The notes under the pieces were generated by a model. The model worked only from the letters and a program-made list of their open reading frames with translations. It did no database searches and was not told the DNA's origin. Positions 41,854 through 50,373 of a stretch of 64,000 nucleotides of DNA are shown here, piece after piece; the stretch's first letter is position 1; every line of letters begins with the position of its first letter. Source of the DNA: Poriferisodalis sp965208555 (lineage in GTDB: Bacteria > Actinomycetota > Acidimicrobiia > Acidimicrobiales > Poriferisodalaceae); assembly GCF_965208555.1 (NCBI RefSeq), contig NZ_OZ242342.1, positions 3,534,001 to 3,598,000 of the forward strand, written 5' to 3'. The translations under genes and the position numbers were made by a program.

Positions 41854-42963
41854 TCACATCTGCGCGAACGGCACCAGCATTTCTTCGGCGGTCAAGCCGC
41901 CGTGACGGCCAATGAGCGCATGGTGCGGCCGGTCCTCGTCGGGCATCGTGAACGCTCGCAGACCTCGGGGCACCAGCGCGACATCGCCGAGCCGGCCTCG
42001 GGCCGCCACGCTGACATGACGACCCAGCCACTGTTCGTCCAGCACCCGGGCGACCGGAGCAATTTCGGCGAAACCGCCGTAGCGCTCGCAAGCGCTCACC
42101 AGTTCGGACTCGGCGCCCGTGCGCGCGTGCAGCCACAGCAGCCGGGCTTCGCCGGACCAGCCGTCGGTGAGCGCCGCCACTTCAGGATCGATCATGACTG
42201 GCGGCTCGAGGACCTCGACGACGCCGTGATCTGCAGTGACGATGAGCGGGATGTCGGCCGGCATCTCGGCCCGCAGAGCAACAGCCAGGCCTTCCGCCTC
42301 AGTGAGGGCCGATCGATATCGATCACCGAGGCCGAACTCGTGAGCGACCTTGTCCAGCGTGTCGTAGTACGCGAACACGAGCCGGCAGCCCTCGTCCACC
42401 GCTTGTCGCACCGCGGCGACGATGCCCGGCACGTCGTGCCAGCCCCAGAACGAGCTCCCGCGCAGATGAGCTGCGGTGAATCCGCTGTGACGGAACTCCG
42501 AGCGGGTCACAACGGCAACGGGTTGGCCGCAGAACGGCTCCACGGGCTGAAGTTCCTCGGGCGGCAGCTCAACCCGTGCGTCCCGCCCGCCGGCTCGCCA
42601 GCGAAGCGCATTGAGCAGCCCGACCGGGGTGGCAATGCGGTACCCGATGAGTCCGTGCTCACCTGGCGCTGCTCCGGTAGCCAGTGAGGTCAGTGCCGTT
42701 GCCGTGGTGGTCGGGGCAACCGTGGTGATCGGCGGCGTCTCGTCGCTGGCTGCAGCAAGCGACGGAGCGAGAGAACGATGGCGGCGCAGCTGGTGCCATC
42801 CGAGGCCGTCGATCACCAGCAGCACGACCGTGCGTGCGGCGGCAACGGCGTCACTGACGAGACTGGCCTCCACGCCGGCGAGGAGGGCCGGCACCACTGC
42901 GGTGACACAGCGATCGTCATATGACGGCAGCGTGCGGTCAAGCGCCAGCGGTCCCCCCTCCAT
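41854..42963 (-). CDS. Alkaline phosphatase-superfamily (nucleotide pyrophosphatase/phosphodiesterase type) protein
   Basis: 369 residues. The metal-site Asp is in VVLLVIDGLGWHQL (~50), the Thr nucleophile in PTTTATALTSLATGAAPGEHG (~85; core TTTATALTSL), later ligands in YYDTLDKVAHEFG, VTADHGVVEV and GRHGGLTAEEM at the C-terminus. It hydrolyses phosphomono- or diesters. No signal peptide, so probably cytoplasmic. Divergent from the Rrf2 gene; 74 nt before bpa. Confidence 0.85.
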   Translation of the reverse strand: MEGGPLALDRTLPSYDDRCVTAVVPALLAGVEASLVSDAVAAARTVVLLVIDGLGWHQLRRHRSLAPSLAAASDETPPITTVAPTTTATALTSLATGAAPGEHGLIGYRIATPVGLLNALRWRAGGRDARVELPPEELQPVEPFCGQPVAVVTRSEFRHSGFTAAHLRGSSFWGWHDVPGIVAAVRQAVDEGCRLVFAYYDTLDKVAHEFGLGDRYRSALTEAEGLAVALRAEMPADIPLIVTADHGVVEVLEPPVMIDPEVAALTDGWSGEARLLWLHARTGAESELVSACERYGGFAEIAPVARVLDEQWLGRHVSVAARGRLGDVALVPRGLRAFTMPDEDRPHHALIGRHGGLTAEEMLVPFAQM

Positions 42964-43010
42964 GCTGGGGACCCTAGGGGCGCTCCAGAGCCGGGGCTAC
43001 GCTGCCCATC

Positions 43011-43463
43011 GTGGCGGTCTCGACGCGGGGAGACTACGCGAGCCGCGCGTTGCTGTCCCTGGTCCTCAACGACAACGGCCGGCCGACGTCAGTGCGCGAC
43101 ATTGCAGAGCGAACAGGTTTGCCCCAGCCCTACCTCGAGCAGATCCTGCTCGCACTCAAAGGGGCCGGATTGGTCCGCTCCAAACGTGGCGTCGGGGGCG
43201 GGTACGTGATGGCTCGTGACCCGGCCGAGGTCACGATCGGCATGATCGTCCGGGCTGTCGACGGCCCGATCGCGCTCGGCGACTTCGGCCAGCCTCATCA
43301 AGACGGCGCCTGTGACCACGAAGGGCAATGCGTCTTGCTTGCGATCTGGGATTCAGTCGGCCATCGCATGCGCGCCGAGCTGGATTCCTACAGCCTCGCT
43401 GCGGTGGCGGAAGTCGCCCGGGGACGTGCGCCATGGCCGGGATCCGCCGCGGAGACGCCGTAA
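43011..43463 (+). CDS. Rrf2-family transcriptional regulator
   Basis: 150 residues from GTG 43011. STRGDYASRALLSLVLN and the winged HTH VRDIAERTGLPQPYLEQILLALKGAGLVRSKRGVGGGYVMAR (core RGVGGGYVMAR) are canonical Rrf2. The cluster-binding region CDHEGQC has two cysteines; the three-Cys arrangement of IscR/NsrR is not complete, so the ligand may be a 2Fe-2S with another residue or no cluster. It may control the divergent phosphatase gene or the region downstream. Confidence 0.88.
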   Translation: MAVSTRGDYASRALLSLVLNDNGRPTSVRDIAERTGLPQPYLEQILLALKGAGLVRSKRGVGGGYVMARDPAEVTIGMIVRAVDGPIALGDFGQPHQDGACDHEGQCVLLAIWDSVGHRMRAELDSYSLAAVAEVARGRAPWPGSAAETP

Positions 43464-43467
43464 CGGT

Positions 43468-44418
43468 TCATTCGGCCCAGAACACCGACGAGTGCGAGCC
43501 GAAGCCTGCCAGCGCTTCGGTGAAGTCCTCCGGCATCGGGGCTTCGAAGCTCACCTCGGCACCGGAGGCGGGGTGCTGGAACGTCAGCCGGATCGCATGC
43601 AGGAGCGGGCGGTCGATGCCGAAGGGATCCGGCGCGCCGTAGATCGTGTCGCCGAGCAGCGGCAGCCCGATGCTGGCGAGGTGTACGCGGATCTGGTGTG
43701 TCCGTCCTGTCTCGAGGCTGCAGCGAAGCAACGCGGCTTCCACGGGATGCGTGTAGGTCTCCACGACGCTGTAGTGCGTCCGGGCCTCGCGGCCTTCGGA
43801 TGTCACCGCCATGAGGGTGCGATTCTCCCGATCCCGACCGACCGGCGCGTCGATCGTGCCTGTCGGAGAAGCCGGGTGACCCTTCGCCAACGCCGCGTAG
43901 AGCCGGCGAACCCGCCGCATCGAGAGCTGCTCGACGAGGGCGACGTAGGCATGCGAACTGCGTGCGCACACCAGGATTCCGCTGGTCCCGCGATCGAGCC
44001 GGTGAACGATGCCCGGCCTTCCGGGCTGGCCGACGTCAGCCATCTCCGGGTACCGCTCGACCAGAGCGTCCGCGAGCGTGCCTGCGGGGTGCCCGCTGCC
44101 CGGATGCGTGATGACGCCGGGCGGCTTGTCCACGACCACGATGTCTGCGTCGGCATGCAGAATCTCGAACGGGACCGTCTCATCGTTCCGGGGTTCAGTC
44201 TGCGCCCGGGCCTGCAGCTCGGCAATGTCGACCGTCGAGCCCGCTGCGACCCGTACCGAGCTGGCCCGAGCCGCCTGCCCGTCGATCAGCACGCACCCCT
44301 CGGCAACAAGCTTGGCCGTGTGCGATCGGGATTTCCCCGTCAGCAGTGACAGTGCCCGATCGATGCGCTCGCCGGACAGCGATTCCGGGATCTCGAATCG
44401 CGCCAACCGCTCAGTCAC
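43468..44418 (-). CDS. rluD: RluD-type 23S rRNA pseudouridine synthase
   Basis: 316 residues. An S4 domain (~15-75; RIDRALSLLTGKSRSHTAKL) precedes the RluA-type catalytic domain with the Asp in IVHRLDRGTSGILVCA (~140), and ETGRTHQIRVHLASIG (~235). It isomerises uridines in 23S rRNA. The start overlaps the lspA stop by 4 nt, the usual lspA-rluD order. Confidence 0.93.
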   Translation of the reverse strand: MTERLARFEIPESLSGERIDRALSLLTGKSRSHTAKLVAEGCVLIDGQAARASSVRVAAGSTVDIAELQARAQTEPRNDETVPFEILHADADIVVVDKPPGVITHPGSGHPAGTLADALVERYPEMADVGQPGRPGIVHRLDRGTSGILVCARSSHAYVALVEQLSMRRVRRLYAALAKGHPASPTGTIDAPVGRDRENRTLMAVTSEGREARTHYSVVETYTHPVEAALLRCSLETGRTHQIRVHLASIGLPLLGDTIYGAPDPFGIDRPLLHAIRLTFQHPASGAEVSFEAPMPEDFTEALAGFGSHSSVFWAE

Positions 44419-44936
44419 CCAGGCGTCTCCTCGGAGGCTCGGCTCCCGCGTCGTTCGCTGCGGTACAGGTGGAACAACACCATGACGAGCCCGATCGTGA
44501 TGGAGGCATCAGCCACGTTGAATATCGGCCACCACTGGAGATCGATGAAGTCCACCACTGCGCCACGTCCCCAGGCCGCCCCGCGAAAGACGCGATCAGC
44601 CAGATTGCCCAACGCCCCTCCGATGATCCCGCCGAGGCCCATCGCTCCCCAGATGCCCTGGACGCGCCGTCGTGACGACCACAGCACGCCGACGATCACG
44701 AGGGCCACGAGTGCGAGCACCGGACCGAGCCCGCTTCCCGTCGAGAAGGCGAAGCCAGTGTTGTAGACCAGTCGCAGGCGCAGCGTCCACACCAAGTCGA
44801 TGATGCGATCCTCGAGAGCCGCCAGGGCCCAGGCCTTGGTGATCTGGTCCAGACAGAGAACGACCCCCGAAGCGATGGCGATGTTGAGGTTGCGCGTCAC
44901 ACGGCGTCTCGGAGCTGGCTGCCGGTTGGCAGGCAC
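44415..44936 (-). CDS. lspA: Lipoprotein signal peptidase (signal peptidase II)
   Basis: 173 residues from GTG 44936, 10 nt after the upstream gene; GTG 44900 is an alternative. Four membrane helices. Catalytic aspartates are in GALGNLADRVFRG and VVDFIDLQWWPIFNVADASI (the NVADASI Asp). It cleaves the signal peptides of prolipoproteins, such as the Cache and nuclease lipoproteins in this window. Confidence 0.93.
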   Translation of the reverse strand: MPANRQPAPRRRVTRNLNIAIASGVVLCLDQITKAWALAALEDRIIDLVWTLRLRLVYNTGFAFSTGSGLGPVLALVALVIVGVLWSSRRRVQGIWGAMGLGGIIGGALGNLADRVFRGAAWGRGAVVDFIDLQWWPIFNVADASITIGLVMVLFHLYRSERRGSRASEETPG

Positions 44937-44946
44937 CTCGTCCCGG

Positions 44947-45498
44947 TCAGGGCCGGCGCCACGCCGGGCCGCTGCTCTTGACCTCCACGCGCATCGAAGC
45001 GTGCGGGATCGCCTCCAGTCGCTCTTTGGGGATCGGCTTGCCCGACACGACGCAGATGCCATAGGTGCCGTCTTCGATGCGCGCCAGGGCTGCGTCTATC
45101 TCGCCGATCTCCTCACGTTCCCGCGCTGAGATCTGCAGCGCTCGATCGCGCTCCACGGCGATGGAGTCCCCTTCGCCCGACTCCTCATCGAACTGAACAT
45201 CACCCGGCTCACGCTCGCTGACGAGCTGTTCGGCCTCGGCTTCGTAGCGTTCTGCGTGCTCGGTGTAACGGCGTCGTTCAGCCAGCAGCGCCTGTCGCTG
45301 CTTTTCGAGAAACACTTCGCCGAAGCGGGGTTTTGCGGTCTTGCGACGGGATGCGGCTTTCTTCGCAGGAGCCTTCTTCGGCGTACCTGCCTTCTTGGCG
45401 GCTGCCTTGGCCTTTCCCGAACTGGCGGCGCGCTTGCGAGCGGGCGCCTTCTTCTTCGCGGCGGTCTTGCGGGTGGAAGCCTTCTTCGCAGCGGCCAT
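44947..45498 (-). CDS. TraR/DksA-family protein with lysine/alanine-rich histone-like tail
   Basis: 183 residues. The first ~58 are AAKK/PKKA-type repeats like the C-tail of mycobacterial HupB or histone H1, expected to bind nucleic acid. Then a coiled-coil DksA-like part (FLEKQRQALLAERRRYTEHAERYEAEAEQLVSERE) carries an acidic tip region, and the C-terminal finger reads YGICVVSGKPIPKERLEAIPHA. The normal CxxC-x17-CxxC zinc site keeps only one Cys, as in cysteine-poor DksA relatives. It probably tunes RNA polymerase. Just upstream of lspA; divergent from ileS. Confidence 0.85.
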   Translation of the reverse strand: MAAAKKASTRKTAAKKKAPARKRAASSGKAKAAAKKAGTPKKAPAKKAASRRKTAKPRFGEVFLEKQRQALLAERRRYTEHAERYEAEAEQLVSEREPGDVQFDEESGEGDSIAVERDRALQISAREREEIGEIDAALARIEDGTYGICVVSGKPIPKERLEAIPHASMRVEVKSSGPAWRRP

Positions 45499-45628
45499 GG
45501 CCCCTCCCCCCTGAAACGAAGCGGCAGTCTAGGTCGCCGATTCCGGGCGCGACGGTCGGACGGCGGCGCCGTCGATTTCCCGACCTCAGGGGTACCCTCG
45601 CTGTCTCGTGAACCCGCAGGAGGCGTCG

Positions 45629-48600
45629 GTGAAGCGAGAGTCGGCTGACACCGTGTATCCGCGCGTGCCTGCACAAGCGAACTTCCCCCGCATCGAGGAG
45701 CGGGTCCTGGCGCGCTGGCAGGACGAGGGAACGTTTGAGGCCTCGATCGTCAACCGGCCGGCGGATGACGAGTTCGTCTTCTACGACGGCCCGCCATTCG
45801 CAAACGGACTGCCTCACCACGGCCACCTGCTGACCGGATACGTCAAGGATGTGGTTCCTCGGTATCAGACGATGCGCGGCCATCGTGTCAATCGCCGTTT
45901 CGGCTGGGACTGTCACGGCTTGCCTGCCGAGATGGAGACCGAGCGCGAGCTCGGCGTGAGCGGGCGCGCTGCCATCACCGACTTCGGCATCGAGCGTTTC
46001 AACGCTCAATGCCGCGACTCGGTGCTGCGGTACACAGCCGAGTGGCGTGAGACCGTCACCCGCCAGGCCCGCTGGGTGGACTTCGACAACGACTACAAGA
46101 CGATGGACCTGCCCTACATGGAATCGGTCATGTGGGCGTTCAAGCAGCTCTGGGACCAAGGTCTCGTGTATCAGGCATTCCGAGTGATGCCGTATTCCTG
46201 GGGTGCCGAGACTCCCCTGTCGAACTTCGAGATCCGGCTCGACGACGCGACCAGGCCCCGTCAAGATCCTGCCATCACCGTCTGGTTCGAGCTGCACGAT
46301 GCCGATGACAGCACGTCGGAGCCGCTGCGACTCTTGGCCTGGACGACGACACCCTGGACGCTGCCGTCGAATCTGGCGATCGCCGTCGGCACGGACATCT
46401 CCTACGCCGTCGTCGAGTCCGAGGCACTGGGCGGCGGGCGCTTCGTGCTGGCAGCCGACTGCCTCGAGGTCTACGCACCAGATCTCGAGCCATACAGCGT
46501 GGTCGGCACGATGACCGGCAGCGAGTTGGCGGGATGCCGCTACACGCCGATGTTCGAGTTCTTCGGCCATCGCACCGAAGCCTTCCGGGTGCTCGCCGGT
46601 GATTTCGTGGACACTTCCGAAGGCACCGGTGTGGTTCACCTGGCGCCTGGATTCGGCGAGGAGGACCAGTTCCTCTGCGAAGCCAACGGCATCGAGATCG
46701 GCGACGCCGTGCCCGTGGACGACCGCGGCTGCTTCGCCGGACCGGTGACGCTGTGGTCAGGCTTGAACGTATTCGATGCGAATCCCCAGATCATCGCCGA
46801 GCTGAAGCGCCGTGACCGCGTGCTGCGCCACGACACCTACGAGCACAACTACCCGCATTGCTGGCGTACCGATACACCGATCATCTACAAGGCCATCAGT
46901 TCGTGGTACGTCAAGGTCACCGAGATCACCGAGCGGTTGCTGGCGACCAACCGGCAGATCAACTGGGTGCCCGGGCACGTGCGCGACGGCCGGTTCGGCC
47001 AGTGGCTGGCAGGTGCTCGTGACTGGTCCATCAGCCGTAATCGGTTCTGGGGTTCTCCCATACCCATCTGGACGAGCGATGACCCCGCCTACCCGCGCAC
47101 TGATGTGTACGGGAGCCTCGACGAGATCGAGGCCGACTTCGGAGTGCGGCCGACCGATCTGCATCGGCCGTACATCGATGCGCTGACCCGTCCGAACCCT
47201 GACGACCCCACCGGCCGCTCGACTATGCGGCGTGTGCCCGAGGTGCTCGACTGCTGGTTCGAGTCGGGATCGATGCCGTTCGCGCAGGTGCATTACCCCT
47301 TCGAGAACAAGGACTGGTTCGAGCAGAACTTCCCGGCCGACTTCATCGTCGAGTACATCAATCAGACCCGCGGCTGGTTCTACACGCTCCATGTGCTGGC
47401 TGGGGCGCTGTTCGGCCAGCCGGCATTCCAGAACGTGATCTGCCACGGCGTGCTGCTGGCCGCAGACGGCAGCAAGCTGTCCAAGCGGTTGCGCAATTAC
47501 ACCGAACCGACTGACATCTTCGCCAATCAAGGATCCGACGCCTTGCGTTGGTACCTGATGGCGAACAACATCGTGCGCGGCGGCAACACGCGTATCTCCG
47601 ATGCCGGGATCGACGATGTCGCCAGGCAGATCCTGATCCCCATCTGGAACGCGTACTCGTTCTTCACGCTGTATGCGAACGCGGAGGGCTACGAGGCCAA
47701 GGTTCGGGTCGACTCTCCCGATGTGCTCGACCGTTATGTGCTGGCCAAGACCAGGGCCACGCTGGAATCGGTCACGCAGAGCTTGGATGCGTATGACCTG
47801 CCGGGGGCCGCGGCTGAACTGCAGGCGTTCATCGATGCATTGAACAACTGGTACATCCGCCGCAGCCGTGGACGATTCTGGGGTGAGACGTCTGTCGACT
47901 CACCGGCAGCGGGCGCTGAGCCGAACGGCGGAGCCGTGTCCCGGGTGGCTGATGATCGAGAGGCCTTCGACACGCTCTACACGGTGCTGAGGGTATTCAC
48001 CGCCATGGCGGCCCCCTTGCTGCCGATGATCACCGAGGAGATCTACGGCGGTCTGACCGGTGGCGAGAGCGTGCACTTGAGCGACTGGCCCGACGCTGCG
48101 GCATTGCCGTCGGATCCAGACTTGGTCGCACGCATGGATGCAGTGCGTGACGCTGCTTCGGCTGCTCTGCGGGTACGAGAAGACGCCGGCTTGCGAGTTC
48201 GCCTGCCGTTGCGGAGCGTCACGGTGGCCGGTGCAGGAGCGGCACTGCTCGAGCCGTTCGCCTTCCTGCTAGCGGAAGAAATCAACGTCGCAGAAGTGAT
48301 ACTGCGCGACGAGTTGGGCGAGACGGCCACGCCGGTGCTGCGCCCTGACGGATCGGCACTCGGCCCTCGGCTCGGCAGCGCAGTCCAAGAAGTCTTCGCC
48401 GCCGCCCGTTCGGGTGACTGGAGCGTCGAAGCCGACGGAACGGCGATCGCAGGCGGGCACCGGTTGACCGAGGACGAATTCCAGCTGAGCCTGCAACCCG
48501 CCGATCCCGCCACCACCTCAGTCTTGGCCGATCATCAGCTGGTGGTGGTGCTGGATACCACGGTCACCCCCGAGCTGGAGGCCGAAGGCGCGGCGCGGGA

Positions 48601-48820
48601 TCTGATCCGCAACATCCAGCAGACGCGCAAGGAAGCGGGACTCGATGTCACCGACCGGATCAGCCTGACGATTCGCTGGAGCCCGCCGAATGCGGACAGC
48701 GTGCGGCGTCACGAGCCGCTGGTGAGTGCTGCGGTGCTGGCCCGACAGATCGAGTGGCTGCCCGGTCCCGACGAACCCGAGATTCAGCTCGCTCGCGTTG
48801 TCACCGATGCCGATTCCTGA
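45629..48820 (+). CDS. ileS: Isoleucine-tRNA ligase, eukaryote-like type (IleRS2)
   Basis: 1063 residues from GTG 45629, with AGGAGG five nt upstream; GTG 45608 would lie upstream of that site. HIGH motif LPHHGHLLTG (~57), KMSKS motif DGSKLSKRLRNY (~613), CP1 editing domain with AWTTTPWTLPSNLA (~238), and C-terminal anticodon part with WYIRRSRGRFWG. The NRRFGWDCHGLPAE and PFANGLPHHGH sequences and the >1000-residue length are the type 2 pattern shared with eukaryotes; type 2 enzymes are known to be insensitive to mupirocin. Divergent from the DksA-like gene (130 nt). No T-box seen upstream. Confidence 0.95.
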   Translation: MKRESADTVYPRVPAQANFPRIEERVLARWQDEGTFEASIVNRPADDEFVFYDGPPFANGLPHHGHLLTGYVKDVVPRYQTMRGHRVNRRFGWDCHGLPAEMETERELGVSGRAAITDFGIERFNAQCRDSVLRYTAEWRETVTRQARWVDFDNDYKTMDLPYMESVMWAFKQLWDQGLVYQAFRVMPYSWGAETPLSNFEIRLDDATRPRQDPAITVWFELHDADDSTSEPLRLLAWTTTPWTLPSNLAIAVGTDISYAVVESEALGGGRFVLAADCLEVYAPDLEPYSVVGTMTGSELAGCRYTPMFEFFGHRTEAFRVLAGDFVDTSEGTGVVHLAPGFGEEDQFLCEANGIEIGDAVPVDDRGCFAGPVTLWSGLNVFDANPQIIAELKRRDRVLRHDTYEHNYPHCWRTDTPIIYKAISSWYVKVTEITERLLATNRQINWVPGHVRDGRFGQWLAGARDWSISRNRFWGSPIPIWTSDDPAYPRTDVYGSLDEIEADFGVRPTDLHRPYIDALTRPNPDDPTGRSTMRRVPEVLDCWFESGSMPFAQVHYPFENKDWFEQNFPADFIVEYINQTRGWFYTLHVLAGALFGQPAFQNVICHGVLLAADGSKLSKRLRNYTEPTDIFANQGSDALRWYLMANNIVRGGNTRISDAGIDDVARQILIPIWNAYSFFTLYANAEGYEAKVRVDSPDVLDRYVLAKTRATLESVTQSLDAYDLPGAAAELQAFIDALNNWYIRRSRGRFWGETSVDSPAAGAEPNGGAVSRVADDREAFDTLYTVLRVFTAMAAPLLPMITEEIYGGLTGGESVHLSDWPDAAALPSDPDLVARMDAVRDAASAALRVREDAGLRVRLPLRSVTVAGAGAALLEPFAFLLAEEINVAEVILRDELGETATPVLRPDGSALGPRLGSAVQEVFAAARSGDWSVEADGTAIAGGHRLTEDEFQLSLQPADPATTSVLADHQLVVVLDTTVTPELEAEGAARDLIRNIQQTRKEAGLDVTDRISLTIRWSPPNADSVRRHEPLVSAAVLARQIEWLPGPDEPEIQLARVVTDADS

Positions 48821-48832
48821 GGCCGTGGCCTT

Positions 48833-49456
48833 CTAGGCAGACAAGGGTTCCTTGCGAATCAGCGCATCCAGGAAAGGATCATCGAGCTCGTCGAGTCCCA
48901 GCGGCGGCCGGTCGGCATCGACGGCGTCGCCTTCGGACTCGACTTCGGAATCTGATTCGGACTCGGCAGGGCCGACCGAACTCGAGGCGAGCGGAGCGAC
49001 GATGGTCGGCATCGCCAGCGCATCCGACCCAGAGTCGGCGTCGTGCTCCAAGAGCTCATCGGCTGCTGAAGGCTCGACAGCCTCGCCGAGTGCAGGCTCG
49101 GCAGCCTCGCTGACCTCGACGGTGTAGCCGGCATCAGAGAGCGTCCTCGATATCTCCGCTCGCACGAGACCTGACAGCGCCTCGGTGAGGTCGTCGCTCG
49201 CCGTTTTGAACGCTTCGTCCAGCGCCTGACTGCCGGCTGCCTGCAGCGCCGCGAGCGCATCGGCGATCTGCGCCACCGTCTCGGGCGAGAGCTGCACTTC
49301 CAGGGGCTGGGATGGGGACCCCGATTCCACGCTCGCCATGCGCTGGTCGATCTCGGAGACCTGCGCCGCAAGCGCCGCCAGCTGCGCACCGATGGTCTCG
49401 AGCAAGCCCTCGCCTTCGGTGTCAGGTGGATCGTCAGGGGCAGTAGGACTCGCCAT
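48833..49456 (-). CDS. Acidic, coiled-coil-forming protein of unknown function
   Basis: 207 residues, strongly acidic after residue ~130. Residues ~18-45 form a short heptad-like helix (LETIGAQLAALAAQVSEIDQR), ~60-105 a further amphipathic helical region, then a disordered Glu/Asp/Ser part. A distinct tail LDDPFLDALIRKEPLSA ends it and looks like a docking motif. It occupies the place after yggT where divIVA usually stands in actinobacteria but lacks the DivIVA N-terminal membrane-binding motif. It converges on ileS with 12 nt between stops. Confidence 0.65.
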   Translation of the reverse strand: MASPTAPDDPPDTEGEGLLETIGAQLAALAAQVSEIDQRMASVESGSPSQPLEVQLSPETVAQIADALAALQAAGSQALDEAFKTASDDLTEALSGLVRAEISRTLSDAGYTVEVSEAAEPALGEAVEPSAADELLEHDADSGSDALAMPTIVAPLASSSVGPAESESDSEVESEGDAVDADRPPLGLDELDDPFLDALIRKEPLSA

Positions 49457-49490
49457 GGCGCGGAATGTACCAGCCTGCGCAGGACGGTCC

Positions 49491-49760
49491 CTAGCCGCCC
49501 GGGGTCGCGCAAATGAACGCCCGGAATATCTGCAGCCCGATGAGCAGCACGATCGGCGAGAGGTCCAGTGCCATGCTGCCGAGTCGGATTGCCGGCAGGG
49601 CTCGTCGAAGAGGTCCCATGACGGGCTCGGTGATCCGCACCAGCCACGTGCGCACCACAGTCACCGGGCTCTCGGGCGACAGCGGGATCCAGCTGAATAT
49701 CACGCGTGCGAAGATCGCGACGATATAGAGCAACAGCAGGTTGCACAGCACGGTTCTCAT
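49491..49760 (-). CDS. YggT-family membrane protein
   Basis: 89 residues with two membrane helices (~3-25 and ~62-85). The conserved loop FSWIPLSPESPVTVVRTW and RITEPVMGPLRRALP are the YggT signature. It is part of the division cluster downstream of sepF, where YggT proteins are linked with envelope or division functions. ATG 49760. Confidence 0.9.
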   Translation of the reverse strand: MRTVLCNLLLLYIVAIFARVIFSWIPLSPESPVTVVRTWLVRITEPVMGPLRRALPAIRLGSMALDLSPIVLLIGLQIFRAFICATPGG

Positions 49761-49791
49761 GGCGTCACCTGGTGTTTCGCGCTGGAACGCC

Positions 49792-50289
49792 TCAGTGACC
49801 GGCGTCCTGTGCGGCTACCGGATGATGCTCGTCGTCGCTCACCACAACGTTTGCGGGCACAAGCATGTACACGGCATTGGCGACTTTGCGCATCTCCCCG
49901 TCGCGGGCATAGCACAGCCCGCTGGCGAAATCGAGCAGTCGGCGGGCAGTGTCGCGATCGAGCCCTTGCAAGTTCAAGATGATCGGCTGCTCACGCTTGA
50001 AGCGGTCGCCGATCTGCTGCGCATCGTCGAACATCCGCGGCATCAGCACAAACGGCTGAGCAGTTGATGTCGCCACACGGCGTACAGCGGAGGTCGGCGC
50101 CGGGGCCGCAGTGTGCGGTGTCGCCGTCGGCGGCCTTTCCACCACCGTGACACCGCTCTGGCTGGTCTGGTCGATGACTGCTTCTGCCGCCGGCATATCG
50201 CCCGGCATGGCGCGCTCTGCTGGCGGCGCATAGCTGTCGTCCGGGCCGAGGCCCAAGTAGCTCATTGCCTGCTTCATGAACGATGCCAT
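49792..50289 (-). CDS. sepF: Cell division protein SepF
   Basis: 165 residues. The N-terminal amphipathic helix MASFMKQAMSYLGLG is the membrane anchor, followed by a flexible linker and the SepF (DUF552) core from ~80: FVLMPRMFDDAQQIGDRFK, PIILNLQGLDRDTARRLLDFASGL and VFMLVP-like AVYMLVP. SepF tethers FtsZ to the membrane in bacteria without FtsA, which is also absent here. Confidence 0.95.
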   Translation of the reverse strand: MASFMKQAMSYLGLGPDDSYAPPAERAMPGDMPAAEAVIDQTSQSGVTVVERPPTATPHTAAPAPTSAVRRVATSTAQPFVLMPRMFDDAQQIGDRFKREQPIILNLQGLDRDTARRLLDFASGLCYARDGEMRKVANAVYMLVPANVVVSDDEHHPVAAQDAGH

Positions 50290-50373
50290 GCAGAACCTCA
50301 GTAACGGCAGCCTCCATCAAGGGCTGCCTCGATGGCACAGGGTACCGACTTGTCAAGTTGGGGTCAGGCACCC
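50290..50373 (-). promoter_or_regulatory. sepF leader: TTGACA box and a 7-bp hairpin
   Basis: In the 84-nt gap upstream of sepF the minus strand holds TTGACA (50356-50351), a consensus -35 hexamer, though no good -10 follows at 17 nt. GGCAGCC (50306-50312) and GGCTGCC (50322-50328) form a 7-bp stem about 17 nt before the start codon. An internal promoter within the division cluster is plausible. Confidence 0.35.

Noticed and set aside
45499..45628. A T-box riboswitch before ileS
   Set aside because: The leader is only about 130 nt shared with a divergent gene, and neither a specifier stem nor the TGG-N-ACC T-box core is present.
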